Shown here piece by piece: positions 1 through 7,239 of a stretch of DNA of 14,576 bases; the first letter of the stretch is position 1, and the number at the start of each line of letters is the position of its first letter. A program made the translations under genes and the position numbers. The DNA is from Bacteriovoracaceae bacterium (GTDB lineage Bacteria; Bdellovibrionota; Bacteriovoracia; Bacteriovoracales; Bacteriovoracaceae): assembly GCA_947448095.1 (NCBI GenBank), contig CANFNN010000042.1:1-14576 (forward strand), in the 5' to 3' direction. The notes beneath the pieces are model-generated. The model saw only the letters and a program-made list of their open reading frames with translations. It was not told where the DNA came from and did no database searches.

Positions 1-525
1 AGTACCATGGGCATGAAGATCGCCGTTTTGAAAAAGGATGTTGTAGTTGTTCAATATTCTCAGGATGCCTTAAATAATGCCTCGACTGATTTTGCGGCCC
101 AGGTCTTTGGAATAAAAGTTGAAAAAGTTCAGACATTCTCCGAAGTCGTAGGTCTTTGTCGTAAAGCAACGGAAGCCGGCAAATCTGTCCTAGTGGATGT
201 GCGTCTGAATTCCAAATTTACCGATGAAACAAAGAAATTTGTTGAGACGTTGAAACGTGGTTTCCAGCACGTAGAAGTCCTAGGCACACTTTCGGCAATT
301 CACTCTGAACTTTATAACCGAAAAATTATTGCCCGATATAAGGACGTGGTTGATGGTGTTATCATTTCTCATGTGGATCTCTGCATGAACTTTGGAGCAC
401 TTTTCAACGTTCATAAGGCCCATAACAAGTTGCCCCTGAAATTCTTTGGAACCGGTCCCGTAGTTCCTGACGATATTGAAGGAGCAACAGCTGAAAGGTT
501 GATGGCAGGTCTTTTTCAGTTCTAA
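1..525 (+). CDS. flhF: FlhF-like SRP-type GTPase, C-terminal part (5' truncated by window edge)
   Basis: The reading frame is open at the first base, so this is the 3' part of a longer gene; the ATG codons at 7 and 13 are probably internal. The visible 174 or so codons match the second half of the FlhF GTPase (G) domain. They include a segment DGVIISHVD followed by NFGALFNVH, then PLKFFGTGPVVPDDIE and ATAERLMAGLFQF at the C-terminus. This is the FlhF pattern of a TKLDE-like G4, a GTGQxVPEDIE-like closing loop and a final ATPERL helix. FlhF works with FlhG to set the position and number of polar flagella. The next two genes being flhG and fliA supports the call. The G3 and G4 nucleotide motifs look altered (DVRLNS where DTAGRS is usual; SHVD where TKLD is usual). 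The N-terminal half with the P-loop is outside the window. Confidence 0.8.
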   Translation, partial: STMGMKIAVLKKDVVVVQYSQDALNNASTDFAAQVFGIKVEKVQTFSEVVGLCRKATEAGKSVLVDVRLNSKFTDETKKFVETLKRGFQHVEVLGTLSAIHSELYNRKIIARYKDVVDGVIISHVDLCMNFGALFNVHKAHNKLPLKFFGTGPVVPDDIEGATAERLMAGLFQF

Positions 526-580
526 AATTTAGTTTTTCTTAGTTATCAAGGCCCGACAGGATGTTAGGCCATGCAGTTAC

Positions 581-585
581 AGGAG
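581..585 (+). promoter_or_regulatory. Ribosome binding site of flhG
   Basis: AGGAG lies four bases before the ATG at 590. The ATGs at 561 and 571 are out of frame, so this fixes the start of flhG. Confidence 0.7.
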
Positions 586-589
586 TTCT

Positions 590-1471
590 ATGCATAAAAC
601 CAGTGAGTGGCTTCAGTCGTTCAGCTCTGAAAAAAACCTTAAGGCTCCCTCAAGATCACTCATTACGGATGGCTTTAGACCTTGTAGAAAAATTTCTATA
701 ACCGGTGGTAAGGGTGGGGTGGGAAAGACCTCTATTGCTCTCAAAACTGCTCAGCAGCTCGCTCAAGCTGGCTTCCGTACTCTTCTTATCGATTGCGACT
801 CAAACCTTTCAAATACTGCGATCAAATTAGGTCTTCCTCTTGATAATAAGTTTGAAAAACTGCTTTCTGCTGAAGCTAATTTTGAAGAAGTTGTTATTCA
901 GCGTGGTAATTTTCATTTGCTTCCCGCCTGTAATGGATCAGTGGAAGTGTTCGAAAGTAAAATTAAATTTGATGAAATTATTATTGATATCATTTCAAGT
1001 CATGAACATGAATACGACTATATCTTGCTCGATTGTCCTGCCGGAGTCTCTAGAGAGGCCCTGACGCTAAATGCTTACTGTGACCATCGCTGGATCATTG
1101 TGACGCCTGATAAATCCTCGATCACTGACTCTTACTCACTCGTGAAACTACTCGCAACTCGTTTTGGAATTAAAGAAAATCATCTTCTGATTAATATGTA
1201 TCAGAATGATAAACAGTACCAAAAAGTAGTTCATACACTAACTGAAACTATCCAGAATTTCCTTGGAGTTCGTACCAATGTTCTTGGTGGAATCAAAAAA
1301 GTGGAAGTTTCTGCCGAGGGGTTTGATACTTTTTTCCTATCTGAGGCAAAAAGTGAATGGCAAAAAAACTTTGTTAAACTTTTATACGGGTTCACCGAAA
1401 AAGATGGTGGACCTACTGCTCTCCAAATAAATGGAGCAACTCAGATGGCCCATGAACACGATGTTCACTAA
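590..1471 (+). CDS. flhG: FlhG (YlxH/FleN)-type MinD-like ATPase, flagellar number regulator
   Basis: This 293-residue P-loop ATPase belongs to the ParA/MinD class. The deviant Walker A motif GGKGGVGKT is at residues 39-47 with the signature lysine K41. A Walker A'-like segment LLIDCDSNLSN is at 65-75, and a Walker B segment YDYILLDCPAG, with Asp148, is at 142-152. In the FlhG family this ATPase partners FlhF and limits flagellar number, often by dampening the master flagellar regulator. The position between flhF and fliA is what separates this call from MinD or ParA. About 30 residues precede the ATPase core, as in FlhG. They do not show a clear DQAxxLR motif, the FlhF-activating element known from other species; the nearest stretch is TSEWLQSF at 4-11. 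It starts 64 bases after flhF and ends 24 bases before fliA, so the three are very likely one operon. Confidence 0.87.
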   Translation: MHKTSEWLQSFSSEKNLKAPSRSLITDGFRPCRKISITGGKGGVGKTSIALKTAQQLAQAGFRTLLIDCDSNLSNTAIKLGLPLDNKFEKLLSAEANFEEVVIQRGNFHLLPACNGSVEVFESKIKFDEIIIDIISSHEHEYDYILLDCPAGVSREALTLNAYCDHRWIIVTPDKSSITDSYSLVKLLATRFGIKENHLLINMYQNDKQYQKVVHTLTETIQNFLGVRTNVLGGIKKVEVSAEGFDTFFLSEAKSEWQKNFVKLLYGFTEKDGGPTALQINGATQMAHEHDVH

Positions 1472-1484
1472 ACGGTAAAAGCAC

Positions 1485-1489
1485 AGGAG
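1485..1489 (+). promoter_or_regulatory. Ribosome binding site of fliA
   Basis: AGGAG sits six bases before the ATG at 1496, within the 24-base gap after flhG. No separate promoter is evident in the gap. Confidence 0.65.
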
Positions 1490-1495
1490 AGCTCA

Positions 1496-2272
1496 ATGTC
1501 ATCACTCACGGCCAAGTTAAAGAACCTTAAAGATTACCGATGTACTGTTGAAAAAGATGAAATTATTCTTGAGTACGCACCCTTGGTTCGTTATATTGCT
1601 CAAAAAATTGCTTCACGCCTTCCACCAAATATTGAGTTGGATGACATGATCTCTTGCGGAGTGATTGGCCTCATGGATGCGATTGATAAATTTGATCCCA
1701 CTCGTGATAACAAATTCAAAACATACGCTGAGTTTCGAATTCGCGGTGCTATTCTTGATGAGCTTCGGTCCCAGGACTGGGTTCCCCGTTCAGTTCGTGA
1801 AAAAGCCAAAGTAGTAGAAAAAGCATACGCTAAACTTGATAAAGATTTTGGCCGTCCTGCAACTGATGAAGAGATGTGCGAACATCTTCAGTGCTCAATG
1901 GACGATTTTCATGAGCTAATCAATAAATCAAAATCTGTCTCATTGATGAATATTGATGATGCAGCTGCCATGAGTAAGGGTGATAAAAAGCTAATGGTGT
2001 CTCTTATGGAGACTTCGCGTTCGGCCAATCCTCAAACAGCGGTTGGTTTTAAACGCGCTCAAGAGATCATTAAAGACGGTATTAAGTCACTTCCTGAAAA
2101 GCAGCGTCTGGTTCTTTCACTTTATTACTTTGAGGACTTGAACCTGAAAGAAATAGGGCAGGTCTTAGATGTGACTGAGTCTCGCGTTTCTCAGCTTCAT
2201 ACTCAAGCGATTCTTAAACTGAAAGCGAAACTCAAAAATCAATTCGAATCGCACGAAGATCTCGCTAGTTAA
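1496..2272 (+). CDS. fliA: RNA polymerase sigma-28 factor FliA
   Basis: The protein has 258 residues, a normal length for FliA/WhiG sigma factors, which are about 240-260. Region 2 spans about residues 25-98: LVRYIAQKIASRLPPNIELDDMI, then GLMDAIDKFDP, and FKTYAEFRIRGAILDELR, a hallmark of this class, followed by DWVPRSVR. Region 3 is about 99-150 (GRPATDEEMCEHL). Region 4 is about 190-245, with SLPEKQRLVLSLYYFEDLNLKEIG and a helix-turn-helix ending DVTESRVSQLHTQAI that binds the -35 element. FliA directs transcription of late flagellar genes (flagellin, motor and chemotaxis genes) and is normally held inactive by the anti-sigma factor FlgM. No flgM is visible here. It is the last gene before a double terminator. 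The family is certain; the exact symbol rests on the flhF-flhG context. Confidence 0.93.
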   Translation: MSSLTAKLKNLKDYRCTVEKDEIILEYAPLVRYIAQKIASRLPPNIELDDMISCGVIGLMDAIDKFDPTRDNKFKTYAEFRIRGAILDELRSQDWVPRSVREKAKVVEKAYAKLDKDFGRPATDEEMCEHLQCSMDDFHELINKSKSVSLMNIDDAAAMSKGDKKLMVSLMETSRSANPQTAVGFKRAQEIIKDGIKSLPEKQRLVLSLYYFEDLNLKEIGQVLDVTESRVSQLHTQAILKLKAKLKNQFESHEDLAS

Positions 2273-2292
2273 TTTGAATTAAAAAAAAACAT

Positions 2293-2325
2293 AAAAAAAA
2301 GCCCTCTTTTGAGGGCTTTTTTTTT
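2293..2325 (+). terminator. Rho-independent terminator after fliA
   Basis: The stem GCCCTC (2301-2306) and GAGGGC (2311-2316) closes a TTTT loop. An A-run lies upstream (2293-2300) and nine Ts lie downstream (2317-2325). Because of the A-run it could also work on the other strand, but no minus-strand gene reads into it. It starts 20 bases after the fliA stop. Confidence 0.92.
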
Positions 2326-2364
2326 GCTTATGCCCCGACAGATCAAATCATCGCCTTTCATCCT

Positions 2365-2385
2365 CTGCCCCTACGGGCAGTTTTT
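2365..2385 (+). terminator. Second rho-independent terminator in tandem
   Basis: The stem CTGCCC (2365-2370) and GGGCAG (2375-2380) has a CTAC loop and is followed directly by TTTTT (2381-2385). There is no matching T-run on the other strand, so it acts forward only. It lies 39 bases past the first terminator. It may be a back-up terminator, or the 3' end of a very short RNA. Confidence 0.75.
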
Positions 2386-2459
2386 AATTTAACGCTTCCC
2401 AATCCGTTTCATTTTGTCGGAAAATTAACTATCGAAAATTACTACAGAAAGGGTTCATC

Positions 2460-4748
2460 ATGGATTGGAAGAAAACCTTTAACCAGGGTCAGTGGGTTGT
2501 CCACGGAATCTTCATTATAGCGATACTTGTGGGCGTTGGTTCTACGCTTTTTGCCTATCGTCTAAACCACCTTCAATCAACTGAAGAGCAGCAGGTTAAT
2601 AAGATCAATGCTCACATCCAGCATTTAAAGCAGGACAATAGTTTTAAGCAAATCGGAAAATATCTTTCTTGGGCAGAAGCCGACAAGGCCCACGATAAAA
2701 TGCGCCAACTAACGCAGGAAATTGTTGAAACCGAAGAAATGCTTGAGCTCAAAGTCAGCACAGAGCTTGGTTTAAATATTCGCACCTTTAATAAACTGAT
2801 CACAAGTAATTCCGGGATGAGTAATCCTTCAGATGCACTTAAAGTCCTAAAGCAGAAGGTCAACGCTCTTCATGACGTGGCCTCCTCTCAAAAATATAGA
2901 AATGTTGTAATGATCGCCGCCCGAATGAAAGAGCGACTAGGAAATTTGAATTCTAAAAATGTCGGTGGCTCAGTTCAAGTCAGTTACATTAAATCTGATC
3001 TCAATGGACTAACAAAGCTCATTAGTAATTCATCTTTAAAAGAAGGTGAAAAATCTTCGCTTATAAATCGTTTTGATTCGATGAAAGATGAGATTGAACT
3101 TTTAGGAAGCTTAAATTCTCAGTCAAGAAACCTTAAAGATCACATTAATCAAGCCGAAATTGCTCTCACTCAATGGTTAATCGACGTTGATAAAAAAGCA
3201 GTTAATCTCAAAGGCATGCGAACGAATAAGCAAAATCAATTAATCATCATGCTTTCAAGTTTAATTGCATTTTTAGTTACTGCTTGGATGGGACTGGCCT
3301 ATTTATTCAGGTGGCAACGTAACAAGATTGGTTTGCAAGTTGAGGCCGAAGTTAAAGGTGTCATTGAAAAAGGGATTTTAGGGGATCAGCGTTTCATGGT
3401 TGATCATTATTCTGATGCCACCAGAGAAGACATTGTTCGCCTGCTAGATGATTTAAAAATTAAACTCAATCTTGGGACTCTTCTTCATGAAGGTCTCCCT
3501 TTTGCAGGCTGCATGATTGATTACAATTTCAAGCTAACTTGGTACAACAATCTGTTTTTAGACCAGTTATACTTAAGTGAAGAAGAAGTAAGAAGTGATG
3601 CTTTTAATTGGGACTACGTTAGAGACTATTTAAATCTTGAAGATGATCCTATTTATCAAGCGATGGTGAATAAAATTGCTGGGATCTATCCAGTGAAAGT
3701 GAAGCAAGATGAGCTTACACCTGCCCAGCCTTTTGAAATGTATGTCACTCCCATCCATGCCAACCGAGAAGGCCGGGTAATGGTTTTCTTCTATCCTCTA
3801 GTTTCAGTCAAAGAGGCGATGAATGAGCAGATCGCTTTAACTAAGGTTTCCATTAATCGCTTTATCAACTTGTGGAATGAAAATCAGTTGGATGAAGATG
3901 AACTACGCATGCTTGAAAGAAATTTCAAAAATCATGATTTAAATGATCTTTACTCCGGGCTCTATAATGTCTTTGATCGGGTAAGCAATGAGAAAACAGA
4001 ATGTCTTCATAGCATTCATGCACTTGAGAAAACAAATCATGAGCAGTACTTAACGATTAAAAATTTCCAGGAAGCTGAAGAAGAAAAGCGTTCAATTATT
4101 CGTGAAGAAATTAAAACGGCGAATGATCTTCGTGATTCTTTTATCATTTCGATGGAAAAGAGTGAGAATTTATTGAATATCAATAAAACAATTCTGCAGC
4201 AAAGTGATGATTTTAAAAATGAAGCGTATCGTTTTCATCAAATCTCAATTGAAGCTTCCAAAAAGAGTAAAGAATCTATGGAAATTTTAGGCCAACTTGA
4301 CTCAGTGAAAATTGATTACAAAAAACTTAAATTCGAGCTTATGGAAGTTAAGGCGAAATTAATTTCACTCAACAACTCGCTTTTGGCACAAATGCCTCCC
4401 TTGGATGAGAATCAGCAAAAACTGGCCAATCGGTATAAAGATGAACTCGCTCGGCTTGATTTTAACGTCGCAACCCTAGATAAGAAGCTCTCTCAACTAG
4501 ACGTGCTTCTGTCTAAGTTAAATATGATTCATGAAAAGCAGCCTTTAGAACAAACATCTTTCAGTTTTCAAACCTCTCAGAAAGATCACGAATTAAGGGA
4601 AGCGATTGTTGAGATCCAAAAAGTTCTCAATCTTGAAGAAGGAAAAATTTTGGATCAGTTCCAAAATCTTCACGGTCTTATGAGAAAAGACATGAGGCCT
4701 GTTGTTTTAACAAAAACGATCCCTCAAGGTGAAAACTTTTTATCATAA
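2460..4748 (+). CDS. Two-transmembrane sensor-like protein with PAS-like domain and long coiled coil
   Basis: I do not recognise a named family for this 762-residue protein. The short cytoplasmic N-terminus is followed by a membrane segment at about 12-33 (WVVHGIFIIAILVGVGSTLF). A mainly helical region of about 225 residues comes next, predicted periplasmic, and a second membrane segment lies at about 260-283. The cytoplasmic part begins with a possible HAMP-like linker (about 284-335). A PAS-like domain follows at about 345-448 (GCMIDYNFKLTWYNNLFLDQLYLSEEEV). Residues 455-740 are almost all charged helix, likely coiled coil. This is the architecture of a chemoreceptor or sensor, but I see no methyl-accepting signalling tip, histidine kinase motifs or GGDEF/EAL motifs. 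The start has an AAAGGG ribosome site at 2448-2453. The gene follows the flagellar operon terminators and is translationally coupled to the next gene. A link to motility is only positional. Confidence 0.65.
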   Translation: MDWKKTFNQGQWVVHGIFIIAILVGVGSTLFAYRLNHLQSTEEQQVNKINAHIQHLKQDNSFKQIGKYLSWAEADKAHDKMRQLTQEIVETEEMLELKVSTELGLNIRTFNKLITSNSGMSNPSDALKVLKQKVNALHDVASSQKYRNVVMIAARMKERLGNLNSKNVGGSVQVSYIKSDLNGLTKLISNSSLKEGEKSSLINRFDSMKDEIELLGSLNSQSRNLKDHINQAEIALTQWLIDVDKKAVNLKGMRTNKQNQLIIMLSSLIAFLVTAWMGLAYLFRWQRNKIGLQVEAEVKGVIEKGILGDQRFMVDHYSDATREDIVRLLDDLKIKLNLGTLLHEGLPFAGCMIDYNFKLTWYNNLFLDQLYLSEEEVRSDAFNWDYVRDYLNLEDDPIYQAMVNKIAGIYPVKVKQDELTPAQPFEMYVTPIHANREGRVMVFFYPLVSVKEAMNEQIALTKVSINRFINLWNENQLDEDELRMLERNFKNHDLNDLYSGLYNVFDRVSNEKTECLHSIHALEKTNHEQYLTIKNFQEAEEEKRSIIREEIKTANDLRDSFIISMEKSENLLNINKTILQQSDDFKNEAYRFHQISIEASKKSKESMEILGQLDSVKIDYKKLKFELMEVKAKLISLNNSLLAQMPPLDENQQKLANRYKDELARLDFNVATLDKKLSQLDVLLSKLNMIHEKQPLEQTSFSFQTSQKDHELREAIVEIQKVLNLEEGKILDQFQNLHGLMRKDMRPVVLTKTIPQGENFLS

Positions 4749-5575
4749 TGAGAACCTTTAATATTATCGTCTCTAAGCACTTCGCGGTTAAGTCCAAGCT
4801 CAGCGAGGTGCTTAAGAAAACAACTTCCTTTGATGATACACTTTTGGCCGATGCTGCGGCCAAGGGAGCCGTTTGGCACCAAAAAGGTGGCAAAGGAAAA
4901 ATTCTTCATCTTAGATCGATTGATGTCCTGGTTGCTCCCGAAGATAAAATTAACTTCTACTACGACGCTAAAATTCTCGCGTTCCCAGAGCTGACAACTG
5001 CTCAGTGCCTTTATGAGACTGCTCAATACGGCATCTGGCACAAGCCGGCCGGAGTCTTACCGCAAGGGACTCAATACTCTGACCATACTTCACTACTAAG
5101 ATGTGTCGAAAAATTAAAAAAGTGTGAGGTCTACCTCATTCATCGTCTGGACCGGGAAACCGAAGGACTCATGATCGTTGGTTACTCTTCTGAAGCTGCT
5201 GCAAAATTAAGTGATCTTTTCCAAAAAAATCAAATAACTAAAACCTATCAAGCGATCGTATTGGGTGAAATGGAAAAGGGTAGCAGGCAAACCATTAATG
5301 AATCCCTGGATGGAAAAGCAGCGATTACTCATTTTGAAGTATTAGCTAACAAAACCGGCAAGAGCCTTCTGATCGTTCGGATTGAAACCGGACGACTCCA
5401 CCAGATTCGCCGCCACCTCGATTTTATTAATCATCCGGTGATGGGAGATCCGAAATACGGACGTGGTAACAAGAATAGAGATGGCCTTAAGCTTTTGGCC
5501 AAGTCATTGAAATTTCTCGACCCATGGACCAGAAAAACTGTTGAAATGTCTCTTCCTGATGACCTAAGCCTCTGA
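4748..5575 (+). CDS. RluA-family RNA pseudouridine synthase
   Basis: This 275-residue enzyme should convert specific uridines in rRNA or tRNA to pseudouridine. The catalytic motif HRLDRETEGLMIV is at 132-144, and Asp135 is the expected nucleophile. Other family motifs are IWHKPAGVLPQG (96-107), the tyrosine in TKTYQAIVLGE (165-175), TGRLHQIRRHL (214-224) and HPVMGDPKYG (229-238). A C-terminal stretch LKLLAKSLKFLDPWT matches the usual LHAxxLxFxHP block. About 90 residues precede the catalytic core. They may contain a weak S4-like RNA-binding fold (GAVWHQ to VLVAPEDKINFYY), but this is degenerate. The substrate cannot be told from sequence alone, so no RluA/C/D symbol is given. Its ATG shares one base with the preceding stop codon (TAATG), so it is probably translated by re-initiation from the upstream membrane-protein mRNA. 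Confidence 0.88.
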   Translation: MRTFNIIVSKHFAVKSKLSEVLKKTTSFDDTLLADAAAKGAVWHQKGGKGKILHLRSIDVLVAPEDKINFYYDAKILAFPELTTAQCLYETAQYGIWHKPAGVLPQGTQYSDHTSLLRCVEKLKKCEVYLIHRLDRETEGLMIVGYSSEAAAKLSDLFQKNQITKTYQAIVLGEMEKGSRQTINESLDGKAAITHFEVLANKTGKSLLIVRIETGRLHQIRRHLDFINHPVMGDPKYGRGNKNRDGLKLLAKSLKFLDPWTRKTVEMSLPDDLSL

Positions 5576-5640
5576 AATACTAAAGTTTAGACACCCCCTG
5601 TAAAAACTTCAATGCTCCCACTGTCTTTTAGAAAGCTGGC

Positions 5641-5646
5641 TAAAAT
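5641..5646 (+). promoter_or_regulatory. Possible -10 element (TAAAAT) for the secreted-protein gene
   Basis: TAAAAT lies about 30 bases before the ATG at 5675 and leaves room for the ribosome site. No convincing -35 hexamer was found 16-18 bases upstream, so this is weak. A nearby palindrome CTAAAGTTTAG (5580-5590) could be an operator or chance. Confidence 0.25.
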
Positions 5647-5664
5647 AGCTCAATACGCACTCAT

Positions 5665-5670
5665 GGGAGA
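5665..5670 (+). promoter_or_regulatory. Ribosome binding site that fixes the start at 5675
   Basis: GGGAGA is four bases before ATG 5675. The longer frame from 5612 has no such site, and its 21 extra residues would bury the signal peptide. Confidence 0.7.
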
Positions 5671-5674
5671 TTCT

Positions 5675-7237
5675 ATGTTTAGTTCACGTTGGGTTCTTTT
5701 GGCCGCACTTATCTCGAGCTCTAGCTTTGCGAGAGTGAGCTTTGAGCAAAAGCAAATGCGCGTGGTCTCACTTATGAAGCTGCAGGCCCATGCGCCAGCG
5801 TTGGCCTTTGAAGCCTACCAAAGGGAACTTCAGTATGAGGAACAAAACCTCAGCGTAGAAGCCCGCGCTAAAAATGAAACAAACATACTGGCCGATAAAA
5901 TTCGCCAGCAAATTCATTCGGCCTATAAAGCTGCCCTCAATGAACATAAGAGTCCAGAAATCGCTCGCGAGGAGATTAAGGCCAATATTGAAAAAGATCT
6001 TGCTTTAGCTGGTCCAGAACTAAAAGAGGAACTTCAAGTTTTAGCTCTTCAAACATTAGATTCAATTGACGCTGGCGGAACAAGTGAAGAAGTTGATCTT
6101 TCAAATGTTGAACTCGTAATGAAAAAAGAAGTCATAAGTCGAAAAGAATTTTTAAATGCTGACGAAGCAAATCTTGGTGCCGACCCAATAAGTCCAACTG
6201 CTAATAGCTCCAAGGATTCTGAAAGAAAGGAATACAATACTAAAGCTGAATTGATGGAATCGTTGGTTTCAGATCGTGAAAGTAGCCGTTGGGTTTCTAC
6301 CAGCAACCAAACCATGAAGACGGCTGAAATAACCAAAACAGATTCCTCTATTTCACTTCAAGTGAAATTTGAATTTTTAGGAGTCGCAGTCGATGCTGGT
6401 CCTACTATTAGCTTTAAACGTGAGTATACAACGAACGCGGTGGTTATGACTGAAGGGCTTTCTCCAGTTTTAATGAATGATGGAAATTTTGATTACTGGA
6501 AGCGTGATAAGGCCGGAAAAATTTTACTTAAAAATGGTAAAGAAGTGAAGAGATACATCTCTTTTACTTGTGAGTCTCAGCTTGAGTTTGAAACTGAATA
6601 CGCCGGAGCTGGAGGCTTTAAGTTCATGGGCCTTGGTGGAAATGCCTCTGTGTCTCAAAGATTTGTGAATACTGTGAATCTGGCTTCAAGACGTCTTGCT
6701 TTGCCAGAATACGTGGCACAGAAAAGTATGACAATAAAGTATATCTCAGAGCTTTGTCACAGAGATTTTTTAAACGCTCGCTTCAATAACTCTTTAACAG
6801 TCATGGCTTCGCTCAATGTTATGATGAAAAACATTGTGTCTGGTCTGTCATTCTCTCATCCTAAGACAAAGTGTGCGGTTGATGAGCAGTGCTACAACTG
6901 GTTCAATAATGAGATTATTTCACTCGTAAAAATTCAAAACTTCCCAAGATGTGGTGAAGAAAATAATCGTGAGAAGTTTCGTTCATGCCAGCTAAGAGGC
7001 CTTCAGGGACAAAATTGTCCTGTGTATGAAGGTGGAAAACGCACTTCTGATGGTCAATTTGAATTCGCCTGCGACACTGGTCTTAAATGTGTAAAATACG
7101 AAAGTCAGACTTTCTTTCTTGGTGCAGTATGGTCAGCGGCGAAGGGAAAATGTCAGATTGTGAATAAGAAAACTTATCGTAATCCTTTTGATATTGCTAA
7201 TGACAGCCGGGAAATTGAAGTCACATTAGCAAACTAA
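5675..7237 (+). CDS. Secreted protein of unknown function with cysteine-rich C-terminal half
   Basis: The gene is not recognised. From the start at 5675 it encodes 520 residues and opens with a Sec signal peptide (MFSSRWVLLAALISSSSFA), with likely cleavage after Ala19 and no lipobox. Residues 20-200 are charged and helix-rich (many Glu/Lys), with a low-complexity Ser/Asn/Asp linker around 170-190. Residues 205-345 look like beta-structure (SISLQVKFEFLGVAVDAGPTISF; LEFETEYAGAGGFKFMGLGG). All ten cysteines (299, 361, 400, 406, 426, 438, 448, 466, 472, 493) lie in the C-terminal 222 residues. The run CPVYEGGKRTSDGQFEFACD to GLKC resembles small disulphide-rich domains. The even count suggests disulphides formed outside the cytoplasm. 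The upstream gap is 99 bases, so it may have its own promoter. The role is unknown; export to periplasm or outside is the only supported claim. Confidence 0.75.
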   Translation: MFSSRWVLLAALISSSSFARVSFEQKQMRVVSLMKLQAHAPALAFEAYQRELQYEEQNLSVEARAKNETNILADKIRQQIHSAYKAALNEHKSPEIAREEIKANIEKDLALAGPELKEELQVLALQTLDSIDAGGTSEEVDLSNVELVMKKEVISRKEFLNADEANLGADPISPTANSSKDSERKEYNTKAELMESLVSDRESSRWVSTSNQTMKTAEITKTDSSISLQVKFEFLGVAVDAGPTISFKREYTTNAVVMTEGLSPVLMNDGNFDYWKRDKAGKILLKNGKEVKRYISFTCESQLEFETEYAGAGGFKFMGLGGNASVSQRFVNTVNLASRRLALPEYVAQKSMTIKYISELCHRDFLNARFNNSLTVMASLNVMMKNIVSGLSFSHPKTKCAVDEQCYNWFNNEIISLVKIQNFPRCGEENNREKFRSCQLRGLQGQNCPVYEGGKRTSDGQFEFACDTGLKCVKYESQTFFLGAVWSAAKGKCQIVNKKTYRNPFDIANDSREIEVTLAN

Positions 7238-7239
7238 TG
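7224..7239. other. Small hairpin over the overlapping convergent stop codons
   Basis: CATTAG (7224-7229) and CTAATG (7234-7239) form a perfect six-base stem around CAAA. It covers the stop codons of both convergent genes. It is AT-rich and has no T-run on either side, so it is not a standard terminator and may be chance. Confidence 0.3.

Noticed and set aside
840..1064. Open frame of 74 codons inside flhG
   Set aside because: It lies fully within flhG in another frame and has no ribosome site or recognisable protein features.
551..2341. CCCGACAG occurring at 552-559 and again at 2334-2341
   Set aside because: An eight-base match is expected by chance in a window this size, and the surroundings are not alike.
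2414..2445. Possible promoter before the sensor-like gene (TTGTCG with AT-rich bases downstream)
   Set aside because: No -10 hexamer with acceptable spacing could be assigned, although a promoter must lie in this gap after the two terminators.
4724..5041. Minus-strand open frames over the start of the pseudouridine synthase
   Set aside because: They are antisense to well-supported coding sequence and lack a start context or domain.
5581..5607. TAAAGTTT resembling the -35 of a FliA (sigma-28) promoter upstream of the secreted-protein gene
   Set aside because: Eleven bases further on there is no GCCGATAA-like -10 (the site reads GTAAAAAC), so only half the promoter is present.
5612..5674. N-terminal extension of the secreted protein from ATG 5612
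   Set aside because: It has no ribosome site and would place 21 residues ahead of an otherwise normal signal peptide.
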